Assembly (NCBI GenBank): GCA_025997675.1
Contig: BNUX01000071.1
Span: 1 to 15,137, forward strand
Length of the DNA: 15,137 nucleotides
Source of the DNA: Spirochaetia bacterium
GTDB lineage: Bacteria; Spirochaetota; Spirochaetia; Treponematales; Breznakiellaceae
Direction of reading: 5' to 3'
The notes beneath the pieces are model-generated. The model saw only the letters and a list, made by a program, of their open reading frames with translations. It was not told where the DNA came from and searched no databases. Position numbers and translations under genes: made by a program. Below are positions 1-5,118 of this stretch, piece by piece (position 1 is the stretch's first letter; each line of letters opens with the position of its first letter).

Positions 1-627
1 CCCCCGGATCCAGTCGAAGATACCCCAGGCCTTATCTTTAATAAAAACCAACTCCGTACTGCTGAATTGCATAACCCCCTCGGCTATATACCAGGGGGAA
101 CGCCGGGAGTACCGGAAGGCGGTTTTTTCCGCCCGCCAGGGTGAACAGGTCACGATGGACTCCGCATCCGGGGGCGGGGACAGCACCACCTCCCCCCGCA
201 GGCTCCGGCGCCGGCCAAACCGGGGGATATCCACCTTGATAATCCGGCTGCCCCCGGGCATGGCGGAAAAATCAATGGCAAACTTCTTCCGCTGAATCCA
301 GGCCGAGCCGGTTTCACTATTCGGGGGCAGATCAAAAATCCCCAGGGGAAAGGGGATCATGAAGGGCTGAGTGGACCGCTTTTTAGCCTTCAGGGATACC
401 ACGGATATGCTGATATACCCCAGACACCCGCCGTCCAGAACTTCAAAGACCAAGAGGTGGGTAGGGGAAAAAATGATATACCGTTCCGATTCGGTGATGC
501 GCTGGTAGGGAGGTCCCAACAGATTTTTGTCGTACTCGAAAAGAGGAGAGCGTGCCCAGCCGAAATTCACCGGCTTGCCGGATTCGTCCACAATGGGCCG
601 GAAAGTATCTATTTCAAGGGGGGCCAT
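1..627 (-). CDS. DUF2804 family protein, partial (C-terminus beyond window)
   Basis: An uninterrupted minus-strand frame of 209 codons starts at ATG 627-625 and runs off the left edge, so the C-terminus is missing. The protein begins MAPLEIDTF and contains VNFGWARSPLFEYD near residues 21-34, then GYISISVVSLK, PFPLGIFDLP and, at the edge, AWGIFDWIRG. The opening FGWARxPLxxYD segment and the GxFDWxRG segment are what I associate with DUF2804, a family of unknown function related in fold to lipocalin-like proteins. The role is therefore not assigned. The gene is divergent from murD with only 30 bp between the start codons. No Shine-Dalgarno is visible, and a TATAAT lies at 635-640, just 7 nt before the ATG, which would make the mRNA leaderless or nearly so. 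Family call is from recognition, not from a search. Confidence 0.75.
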   Translation of the reverse strand, partial: MAPLEIDTFRPIVDESGKPVNFGWARSPLFEYDKNLLGPPYQRITESERYIIFSPTHLLVFEVLDGGCLGYISISVVSLKAKKRSTQPFMIPFPLGIFDLPPNSETGSAWIQRKKFAIDFSAMPGGSRIIKVDIPRFGRRRSLRGEVVLSPPPDAESIVTCSPWRAEKTAFRYSRRSPWYIAEGVMQFSSTELVFIKDKAWGIFDWIRG

Positions 628-657
628 GTGGGTTATTATAGCACAAAGGAGGGGCCG

Positions 658-2070
658 ATGGAATATACGGGGATGAAAGCGCTGGTGATGGGCCTGGGCC
701 TCCACGGAGGGGGCCTGGAATCCGCCCGGTATCTGGCTGGGCACGGGGCGGAACTTACCGTAACGGATCTGCGGGATGAAAAAACCCTGGCCCCTTCTAT
801 AGAAAAGCTCAAGGCCGCCGGTATCTCCGCCCGTTATGTTTTAGGCCGCCATTATATAGAAGATTTTGAAAACGCCGGCATGGTGATTAAAAACCCCGGC
901 GTCCGGCCCGACTCCCCCTACCTTCAGGCGGCAAAGCGGGTGGAAACGGATATCTCCCTTTTCCTGGCCGCCTCCCCCGCCCGCCTCATCGCCGTTACCG
1001 GTTCCAAGGGCAAGTCCAGCACATCCTCGGCCATCCACTGGGTCCTGGACAAGGCCCGGCAGGGGGGCTTGCTAAGCGGCAAGGCGTACCTGGGGGGAAA
1101 TATTACCGTTTCGCCCCTCACTTTTCTGGATGCCCTGAGCCCGGAGGATGACGTGGTGTTGGAGCTGTCCAGTTGGCAGTTGGGGGACCTTCGGGAGAGG
1201 TGCCTTTTGAAACCACGGGCGGCGGTGATTACCGCCATCATGCCGGACCACCTGGACCGGTATGGTACGATGGACGCCTATGTGGCGGATAAGCGGGTCA
1301 TCTACCAGGGTCAGGACAGCGGGGACCTTACGGTGGCGGGGGATGATAGCTGGGGACGGAGCTTCCGTGCCGAAACTCCGGGGCGTCCCCTGGTCTACGC
1401 TGAAGCGCCTTTGCCGGAGGGAGTAGCCGGGGGCTGGGTGGAGGGCTCTTCCGGATCGGGGCTGGCACGGATTTACGGGGAAATTGTCGAACTGGTCCCG
1501 GCAAAACTTTTAGTTCCCGGTTATCACCAGAAAAAGAACCTCCTCGCCGCCGCCCTGGCCCTCCTGGATCTGGGCTTGCCGGCGGGATTTATCCGGGAGA
1601 GCCTGGGGATCTTCCCCGGCATAGAGCACCGGCTGGAATTTTTCCACGAAAACCGGGGAGTCAGGATCTACAACGATACTGCCGCTACTATCCCCGAAGC
1701 GGCAGCCGCTGCGGTGGAAGCATTTGATCAGCCGGTAGTGCTGGTAACCGGGGGTACCGACAAGAACCTGGACTTTAGCCCGCTGGTGGCGGCGGCCCCT
1801 AAGGCCAAGGCGATCATCCTTTTGGCGGGAACCGGCAGCGACAAACTTACCGGCCTTCTCACCGGGGCGGGGATCCGGTATCAGGGGCCCTTTGACCAGG
1901 TGGACGCGGCGGTCAGGGCGGCGCTGGATACCGCAAAGCCGGGGGATACGGTGGTTCTTTCGCCGGGGTGCGCCAGCTTCGGGATGTTTCTGAACGAATT
2001 TGACCGGGGGCGGAAGTGGAAGGAAGCGGTGTTACGAGAGATCAATGTATCATGGCAAGTTCGTCGGTAA
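658..2070 (+). CDS. murD: Mur ligase of the MurD type (UDP-MurNAc-L-Ala : glutamate ligase)
   Basis: This cytoplasmic peptidoglycan enzyme joins glutamate to UDP-MurNAc-L-alanine using ATP. I place the start at ATG 658 (470 aa), preceded by AAAGGAGGGG at 645-654; a longer frame from 457 has no such signal and antisenses the DUF2804 gene. Visible parts: N-terminal Rossmann-like GLGLHGGGLESARYL (13-27), P-loop GSKGKSS (115-121), SSWQL (171-175), DHLDRY (197-202), the likely carbamylated Lys212, NLLAAAL (294-300), HRLEF (324-328), GGTDK (365-369) and LSPGCASFGMF (434-444). Length and domain order fit MurD. Two deviations from the classical enzyme are seen: the P-loop has Lys where GTNGKS has Asn, and the C-terminal NDSKATN motif reads NDTAAT (339-344). 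Its 3' end overlaps the convergent hicB by 29 nt. Mur ligase is secure; the exact glutamate isomer used is not. Confidence 0.93.
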   Translation: MEYTGMKALVMGLGLHGGGLESARYLAGHGAELTVTDLRDEKTLAPSIEKLKAAGISARYVLGRHYIEDFENAGMVIKNPGVRPDSPYLQAAKRVETDISLFLAASPARLIAVTGSKGKSSTSSAIHWVLDKARQGGLLSGKAYLGGNITVSPLTFLDALSPEDDVVLELSSWQLGDLRERCLLKPRAAVITAIMPDHLDRYGTMDAYVADKRVIYQGQDSGDLTVAGDDSWGRSFRAETPGRPLVYAEAPLPEGVAGGWVEGSSGSGLARIYGEIVELVPAKLLVPGYHQKKNLLAAALALLDLGLPAGFIRESLGIFPGIEHRLEFFHENRGVRIYNDTAATIPEAAAAAVEAFDQPVVLVTGGTDKNLDFSPLVAAAPKAKAIILLAGTGSDKLTGLLTGAGIRYQGPFDQVDAAVRAALDTAKPGDTVVLSPGCASFGMFLNEFDRGRKWKEAVLREINVSWQVRR

Positions 2071-2374
2071 TTGCTTTTTCTACAAATCTATTTATCGAAA
2101 GCTTTAATTTCCGTGCAGTAATAGCCGCCTCTTTATGTAATTCCGGCGGCAACCGTACATTAAATTTCCCCGAATAGGGCTTTTCCGGCTCCGCCCCCTC
2201 TTCTTTGCACCATGCAAGATAGTCTTCAATCGAATCCTTAAAGGCCCGCTCAATTTCTTCTACCGTGGTTCCCTGAAAGGTTATAACATCACGGGTATTA
2301 ACAATATCCCCATGAAACAGCTTCGCATCCGCGTCATATTCGACGGTTCCTAAATATCCTTCATACTCCATCAT
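2042..2374 (-). CDS. hicB: HicB family antitoxin (C-terminal ribbon-helix-helix)
   Basis: HicB antitoxins neutralise the HicA mRNA interferase and repress their own operon. The product is 110 aa from ATG 2374 (or 2371), chosen because GCGGGGGTG sits just upstream; the frame also opens at TTG 2395. The N-terminal part, EYEGYLGTVEYDADAKLFHGDI followed by GTTVEEIERAFKDSIEDYL, is the partial RNase H-like HicB fold. The C-terminal part, FNVRLPPELHKEAAITARK then LSINRFVEKAITDEL, is a ribbon-helix-helix DNA-binding segment. Its start overlaps the last codons of a truncated hicA, as in intact hicAB operons, and its stop lies inside the convergent murD. The antitoxin itself looks intact, so it is probably an orphan that could still autoregulate or cross-react with HicA toxins encoded elsewhere. 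Confidence 0.85.
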   Translation of the reverse strand: MMEYEGYLGTVEYDADAKLFHGDIVNTRDVITFQGTTVEEIERAFKDSIEDYLAWCKEEGAEPEKPYSGKFNVRLPPELHKEAAITARKLKLSINRFVEKAITDELAMIH

Positions 2375-2498
2375 ACTGCACCCCCGCATTTTCAAGAAAT
2401 CTTCTTACGGAATTCACCGCCCCTTTATCGGTTGTTTTTTCAGGATGGGGTCGATGAAAAACAGCCCGGACACCATTCAGCTTTATCCTCACCCTCAA
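2361..2498 (-). pseudogene. hicA: hicA toxin, 5'-truncated remnant
   Basis: Reading the minus strand upstream of hicB gives an open frame of 45 codons ending with TGA at 2363-2361, inside the hicB start. It reads LRVRIKLNGVRAVFHRPHP, then EKTTDKGAVNSVRRFLENAG. This matches the C-terminal half of the HicA form that has GSRVRVxLNGxRAVFHRPHP followed by KGAVxSVRxFLExAGV. The N-terminal half, roughly the first 40-50 residues, is absent: an in-frame TAG lies at 2507-2505 and no start codon with a credible ribosome site is present. The promoter of the operon abuts the remnant directly, suggesting an internal deletion that removed the start of hicA and kept promoter and antitoxin. It is too short for standard ORF calling. 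Confidence 0.72.
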
Positions 2499-2527
2499 AT
2501 AGTACTATATAGTGATACCATTGTCAA
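2499..2527 (-). promoter_or_regulatory. Sigma70-type promoter with palindromic operator for hicB
   Basis: On the minus strand a perfect TTGACA (2527-2522) is followed after 17 bp by TACTAT (2504-2499). The spacer contains the 10-bp perfect palindrome ACTATATAGT (2504-2513), a plausible site for the HicB ribbon-helix-helix domain. Binding there is inferred. Confidence 0.6.
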
Positions 2528-2560
2528 ACGCCCCCTGAGTCCGCCCCATCCGCCCCCCCC

Positions 2561-2642
2561 TGTAGGGCATGCCCGTCAACTTGTAGGGCATGCCCGTCAA
2601 CTTGTAGGGCATGCCCGTTAACTTGTAGGGCATGTCCTACAA
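2561..2642. repeat. Four tandem copies of a 21-bp palindrome-containing repeat
   Basis: Units begin at 2561 (lacking the first T), 2581, 2602 and 2623 and read TTGTAGGGCATGCCCGTCAA plus C, with T for C at one place in the third. Each holds the perfect 10-bp palindrome GGGCATGCCC. The last unit changes to TTGTAGGGCATGTCCTACAA, an almost perfect 20-bp inverted repeat that contains the stop codon of the adjacent minus-strand repressor. The array could form hairpins at the 3' end of that gene; there is no T-run, so it is not a standard terminator. Confidence 0.85.
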
Positions 2643-3014
2643 CGGAGATCCCCCCGGTTTATCCGTGGGGGGAGCGGTATTACGGGCCTCACCCTGCTCT
2701 TCCAACAGCCGGTCAATGTAGCCCTTGAGGTACTTCCGGCTATCGGGGCTCAGGGATTTGTAGATATCCACGATTTTATGGGTATAGGGGTCGGCATTAT
2801 CACCAAAAACCGGCCCCTCACCGGAACTTAGCCAACCTTCATTAATCGACCATTCCCGGCAAATACCGGCAATAGTCCGCTCGGTAAGATTGATACGGTT
2901 TGTTTCAAGATTGCCGATGTTGGATGTTGAAACCTTAAGCTTACGGGCGAATTCTTCCTGGGTAAGCTTGAGAATATCCTTCCGCAGATGCCGCATACGC
3001 TCATTGATGGTCAT
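2637..3014 (-). CDS. XRE/Cro-CI family repressor, phage-like
   Basis: This is a cytoplasmic DNA-binding regulator of 125 aa. The start is ATG 3014, with AGGAAAG about 10 nt upstream, giving MTINERMRHL; a longer frame from 3044 has no such support. The helix-turn-helix occupies about residues 6-60: LTQEEFARKLKVSTSNIGNLE, then ICREWSINEGWLSSGEGPVF, the latter a form common in temperate-phage repressors. A predicted C-terminal helix, SLSPDSRKYLKGYIDRLLEEQ, may serve oligomerisation. There is no peptidase domain of the LexA/CI kind. The gene is divergent from a 61-aa gene, and the region between holds promoters for both and an inverted repeat, so autoregulation is likely. No phage structural genes are visible in the window. 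Confidence 0.85.
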   Translation of the reverse strand: MTINERMRHLRKDILKLTQEEFARKLKVSTSNIGNLETNRINLTERTIAGICREWSINEGWLSSGEGPVFGDNADPYTHKIVDIYKSLSPDSRKYLKGYIDRLLEEQGEARNTAPPTDKPGGSPL

Positions 3015-3040
3015 TATCGATAAATCTTTCCTATTCACTA

Positions 3041-3069
3041 ACAATAGTAGAAGGAAAATTACCTGTCAA
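3041..3069 (-). promoter_or_regulatory. Sigma70-type promoter for the XRE repressor
   Basis: Minus strand: perfect TTGACA (3069-3064), 17-bp spacer, TATTGT (3046-3041). It lies about 27 nt upstream of the chosen ATG at 3014. Confidence 0.6.
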
Positions 3070-3076
3070 TCACAAA

Positions 3077-3119
3077 AATATCATCAAAATACTTGACAAT
3101 GATATTCTTATATGATAAT
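3077..3119 (+). promoter_or_regulatory. Divergent promoter with inverted-repeat operator
   Basis: On the plus strand TTGACA (3093-3098) is followed by GATAAT (3114-3119) with a 15-bp spacer. An inverted repeat, AATATCAT (3077-3084) and ATGATATT (3099-3106), brackets and overlaps the -35 box. The arrangement resembles a phage-type control region where the neighbouring XRE repressor would shut off the 61-aa gene. Repressor binding is inferred. Confidence 0.5.
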
Positions 3120-3147
3120 TTATCACTTACTAACAAAGGGGGGCGAA

Positions 3148-3333
3148 ATGCTCGAAAATGTGGAAGCCAAAGAAATACGGGACGCATGTGTAGCATTATC
3201 CCCGCCAAACAAGCAACGTGCCTATGAGGTTGCCTGTGCGCTTAAATTCGCGGAAGACAGGACGGTTACGGCTGCCGGTGCAAGCCGTACCGGAGACGGC
3301 GATGGAGGCAGAGGTAAGCCCAAACGGGACTGA
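3148..3333 (+). CDS. Small protein of unknown function, divergent from XRE repressor
   Basis: A 61-aa protein from ATG 3148, preceded by GGGGGG at 3138-3143. The frame continues upstream to 3112 but without a ribosome site. The first 45 residues, MLENVEAKEIRDACVALSP then NKQRAYEVACALKFAEDR, look helical and charged; the LSPxNKxRAYEVACAL stretch resembles the C-terminal helix of the neighbouring repressor (LSPDSRKYLKGYIDRLL). The last 20 residues are rich in Gly, Lys and Arg and look disordered. No domain is recognised. Position opposite the repressor, under a promoter that overlaps an inverted repeat, suggests it is the regulated gene of a small two-gene module. Coding status is likely but not certain because of the short length and odd C-terminus. 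Confidence 0.5.
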   Translation: MLENVEAKEIRDACVALSPPNKQRAYEVACALKFAEDRTVTAAGASRTGDGDGGRGKPKRD

Positions 3334-3439
3334 ATAAAGGCTTTAACGTCCGGGTCAAATGCAAGGGCTTTACGGTGTCTGTATAGTACCTTTGCCCGGC
3401 ATTCCGGCGTAGCAATAGATTTACCTATAGGAGGGTAAA

Positions 3440-3760
3440 ATGAAGAAAAGAGTTTTGATTGGGGGAATGCTCGCTCTGGTGCTGGCATTCGGGATGGTGA
3501 CCGGTTGTTCAACCTTTGCAACGGTACCGGCATCCGGTGGAGCAGAGTATGAGATTCTTGGTTATCTTGGGTCATCATATGGATCACATGATGAAGCATT
3601 TACCGCAGCAAAGCAACAATATCCTGAGGCTCAGGGTGTCGTCATAGTTACCGGTAAAGCGGATAACAACCTGATTCCCCAAAAACTTGTTTACGGCTTT
3701 TATGCGATAAAATTCGTAAAAGGTGCGGCGGCGAAGAAAGGGCTGTTTGGTTTATTTTAA
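3440..3760 (+). CDS. Small exported lipoprotein, unknown function
   Basis: A 106-aa protein with a strong ribosome site (TAGGAGGGTAAAATG). The first 22 residues form a typical lipoprotein signal: MKKR, a hydrophobic core LIGGMLALVLAFGM, then VTG before Cys23, the expected lipidation site. Spirochaete lipoboxes are looser than those of E. coli and VTGC is acceptable. The mature part is about 84 residues, with LGSSYGSHDEAFTAAKQQYPEAQGVVIV and a small hydrophobic tail ending KKGLFGLF. The middle is reminiscent of small periplasmic lipoproteins in which a tyrosine-rich stretch precedes AxKxAKxxYP, but I cannot name a family. It stands alone, closed by a rho-independent terminator. The lspA product encoded later in this window would be the peptidase that processes it. 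Confidence 0.8.
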   Translation: MKKRVLIGGMLALVLAFGMVTGCSTFATVPASGGAEYEILGYLGSSYGSHDEAFTAAKQQYPEAQGVVIVTGKADNNLIPQKLVYGFYAIKFVKGAAAKKGLFGLF

Positions 3761-3777
3761 TCTTTAAGTGTTTAATT

Positions 3778-3816
3778 CCCCGCCCCATTGCCATGAACGG
3801 ATTGTGGCGGGGTTTT
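3778..3816 (+). terminator. Rho-independent terminator after the lipoprotein gene
   Basis: CCCCGCC (3778-3784) pairs with GGCGGGG (3806-3812) around a 21-nt loop and is followed by TTTT. It starts 17 nt after the lipoprotein stop codon. Confidence 0.75.
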
Positions 3817-3845
3817 AGCAGCGGAGGCGGTAACGGTTCCACCCA

Positions 3846-4166
3846 GTGACCGATTTACGAAAATTGCTGGCCGCTAATATGAAGTTTCACCGGGATAGGC
3901 TTGGCTTCTCCCAGGGAAAATTAGCCAAAAAAGCGGATACGACGGCCAATTATATCGCCTCCATTGAAGCTTGCCGCCGGTTTCCCTCGGTGGAAGTCCT
4001 TGAAAAGATTGCGGATGCCCTGAATGTTGACACCCCGGAACTTTTTTTAATAGAACCCGTGCATATTAACTCCATAAATCGTCTGGAAGAGGAAATGGCA
4101 GGGGAAATCCCCCGGATTATTGCCGATTATCTGGCAAAAAAGTTTACTGCCTATTTACTTGACTAA
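3846..4166 (+). CDS. XRE family helix-turn-helix regulator
   Basis: A 106-aa DNA-binding protein. I take the GTG at 3846 as start because it gives the N-terminus expected of this group (MTDLRKLLAANMKFHRDRLG); the only close ribosome-like site, GGAGG at 3823-3827, is 18 nt away, and the alternative ATG at 3879 would cut into the first helix. The HTH covers about residues 6-70: FSQGKLAKKADTTANYIASIE, then RRFPSVEVLEKIADALNV, then PELF. The C-terminal 35 residues (EEEMAGEIPRIIADYLAKKF) form a probable helix for dimerisation. The type differs from the phage-like repressor at 2637-3014. There is no partner gene directly beside it; a 20-bp tandem repeat array begins 14 nt after the stop. Targets are unknown. 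Confidence 0.85.
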   Translation: MTDLRKLLAANMKFHRDRLGFSQGKLAKKADTTANYIASIEACRRFPSVEVLEKIADALNVDTPELFLIEPVHINSINRLEEEMAGEIPRIIADYLAKKFTAYLLD

Positions 4167-4180
4167 CTCAACCACCCGAC

Positions 4181-4394
4181 AACCCCAGCCCGGCTAACGA
4201 TTAACCAGCTCAGGGAACGATTCCCCAGCTCAAGGAACGATTCCCCAGCACGGGGAACGATTCCCCAGCTCAGGGAACGATTCCCCAGCTCAGGGAACGA
4301 TTCCCCAGCTCAGGGAACGATTCCCCAGCTCAGGGAACGATTCCCCAGCTCAAGGAACGATTCCCCAGCTCAGGGAACGATTCCCCAGCTCAGG
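4181..4394. repeat. 20-bp tandem repeat array, about 10.7 units
   Basis: The unit TTCCCCAGCTCAGGGAACGA repeats head to tail in exact 20-bp register from about 4181 to 4394. The first two units are degenerate; later ones differ by single bases (CAAGG at 4221 and 4341, CAGCACGGGG at 4241). Each unit holds a short inverted repeat, TTCCC-7 nt-GGGAA, extended to TTCCCC-AGCAC-GGGGAA in one unit. The plus strand has no stop codon in any frame within the unit, but no start codon either, so it is very unlikely to be translated. It fills most of the 270-bp gap between the XRE gene and the second hicB. Confidence 0.95.
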
Positions 4395-4419
4395 CGCGTG
4401 TTGCCCATGCGCCCCTTTT
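4393..4419 (+). terminator. Hairpin with short T-run at the end of the repeat array
   Basis: GGCGCGTG (4393-4400) pairs with CATGCGCC (4406-4413), one G-T wobble included, around loop TTGCC, followed by CCTTTT. It could end transcription from the XRE gene and repeats before the second hicB. Confidence 0.5.
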
Positions 4420-4451
4420 GTGGTAGGATTGGAGGTATGGGGGCACATAAA

Positions 4452-4640
4452 ATGGAATTAGGGTATACCTATTGGAAAGATGATGGCTGGTATGTTGGCT
4501 ATCTTGATGAATATCCCGATTATACCACCCAGGGTGAAACGATTAAAGAATTTGAGGCAATGCTGCATTCATTGTATGAAGATATAAAGACCTTTGATTT
4601 CTCCTTTATCCGGCAGCATGGAACGTTAGCGATTGCATGA
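4452..4640 (+). CDS. hicB: Short HicB-like antitoxin
   Basis: A 62-aa protein from ATG 4452 (GGGGG 8 nt upstream); ATG 4437 is an alternative, but its GGAGG is only 1 nt away. The sequence MELGYTYWKDDGWYVGYLDEYPDYTTQGETIKEFEAMLHSLYEDI follows the short HicB pattern: YTYWxDGxWYxGYLxEYPDYxTQGExxxELExxLxxLYxD. It lacks the C-terminal ribbon-helix-helix of the hicB at 2042-2374, as is usual for this short type. In this group hicB is followed by hicA with an ATGA overlap, and that junction exists here (4637-4640), but hicA stops after nine codons. The antitoxin is therefore probably an orphan. It follows the tandem repeat array and a possible terminator; no clear promoter was found. Confidence 0.78.
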   Translation: MELGYTYWKDDGWYVGYLDEYPDYTTQGETIKEFEAMLHSLYEDIKTFDFSFIRQHGTLAIA

Positions 4641-4666
4641 AAAGAAACGATCTGATAAAAAGATGA
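4637..4666 (+). pseudogene. hicA: hicA stub: first nine codons only
   Basis: ATG 4637 overlaps the hicB stop (ATGA) and gives MKRNDLIKR then TGA at 4664-4666. MKRxDLIKxLE is the standard opening of HicA partners of short HicB proteins. The rest of the toxin is missing and its place is taken by the start codon of an unrelated antitoxin-like gene, again in an ATGA overlap. This is a short match, so the call is inference supported by position. Confidence 0.5.
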
Positions 4667-4815
4667 CCGAAGAAGAAGCAAACGCTTTGGACCGGATAAG
4701 TGCGGACTATATTATGACCCGTGCGATGGCAACCAATAAAATGCCGCTGCAAATTCTTAGTGAAATGGTCCATGACCAAATTATACACAATAGCGGGGTT
4801 CCCGCACATGGTTAA
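4663..4815 (+). CDS. Shortened antitoxin-like protein, paralogue of the 4888-5118 gene
   Basis: A 50-aa protein from ATG 4663: MTEEEANALDRISADYIMTRAMATNKMPLQILSEMVHDQI plus a ten-residue tail. It aligns with the antitoxin encoded on the other strand (MTEEEAYELD ... LDQLSAQYLTSKMLATKQSP, then TEIISGMVRREMA). About 32 residues after the first ten are missing relative to that paralogue, the deletion lying between two LD pairs. The retained helix-turn-like part (ADYIMTRAMATNK, then QILSEMVHDQI) resembles a ribbon-helix-helix dimer segment. There is no good ribosome site; translation may be coupled to the hicA stub that ends in the ATGA overlap. It could be expressed in place of the lost hicA, or be a decaying fragment. 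Confidence 0.55.
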   Translation: MTEEEANALDRISADYIMTRAMATNKMPLQILSEMVHDQIIHNSGVPAHG

Positions 4816-4860
4816 TTGATATCCTGTAGGTGGGGACCGACGGGAGCCAGAGGCCGTGGT

Positions 4861-4889
4861 CGGCATTCGTGCCGTCCCTTTCTGTTTTT
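4861..4889 (+). terminator. Possible rho-independent terminator with TTCG tetraloop
   Basis: CGGCA-TTCG-TGCCG (4861-4874) forms a 5-bp stem with a stabilising TTCG loop, followed after a few bases by TTTCTGTTTTT. It would end plus-strand transcription of the hicB-antitoxin-like pair and overlaps the stop of the convergent antitoxin gene. Confidence 0.5.
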
Positions 4890-5118
4890 ATTCCGTAAGC
4901 GCCATTTCACGCCGTACCATGCCGCTGATAATCTCCGTAGGAGATTGCTTGGTAGCCAGCATCTTCGACGTTAAGTACTGCGCAGATAACTGGTCAAGAA
5001 GGACCATCATATTACGGTGCTTTATAAACGGCCCTTGGACAGAAGGGTCTGCCTCGGGGGTGGTTTCCGTTAAAAGTTTATCAAGTTCGTATGCTTCTTC
5101 TTCGGTCATATCAGACAT
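4888..5118 (-). CDS. Putative antitoxin, ribbon-helix-helix-like, second gene of a TA pair
   Basis: A 76-aa protein from ATG 5118, with GGAGG about 12 nt upstream; ATG 5109 is also possible and a longer frame opens at 5139. The N-terminal half (MSDMTEEEAYELDKLLTETT ... GPFIKHRNMMV) is acidic and probably flexible, suited to wrapping a toxin. The C-terminal half, LDQLSAQYLTSKMLATKQSP then TEIISGMVRREMALTE, looks like a two-helix ribbon-helix-helix dimer. I recall proteins with this MTEEEAxxLD...ATxxxPxxIIxxLVRREI pattern in treponemes, but cannot cite a named family. The start overlaps the stop of the upstream putative toxin by 8 nt (toxin first, antitoxin second). A shortened paralogue is encoded at 4663-4815 on the opposite strand. 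Confidence 0.6.
   Translation of the reverse strand: MSDMTEEEAYELDKLLTETTPEADPSVQGPFIKHRNMMVLLDQLSAQYLTSKMLATKQSPTEIISGMVRREMALTE

Noticed and set aside
457..657. N-terminal extension of the murD frame
   Set aside because: It is antisense to the well-supported DUF2804 frame, lacks a ribosome site, and MurD motifs begin only after ATG 658.
3382..3387. TATAGT as a promoter for the lipoprotein gene
   Set aside because: No -35 box at a suitable distance; the hexamer alone is too weak.
3222..3599. Minus-strand frame opposite the 61-aa and lipoprotein genes, containing KVLYRHRKALAFDPDVKAF
   Set aside because: Part of it looks protein-like, but it overlaps the signal peptide of the lipoprotein gene, has no ribosome site and matches no family known to me. 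If the 61-aa gene is not real, a short minus-strand gene here deserves another look.
4181..4394. CRISPR array
   Set aside because: The units are contiguous 20-bp direct repeats with no unique spacers and no cas genes.
4398..4451. Extended N-terminus of the second HicB (from GTG 4398)
   Set aside because: It would start inside the terminator-like hairpin, has no ribosome site and adds residues absent from the short HicB pattern.
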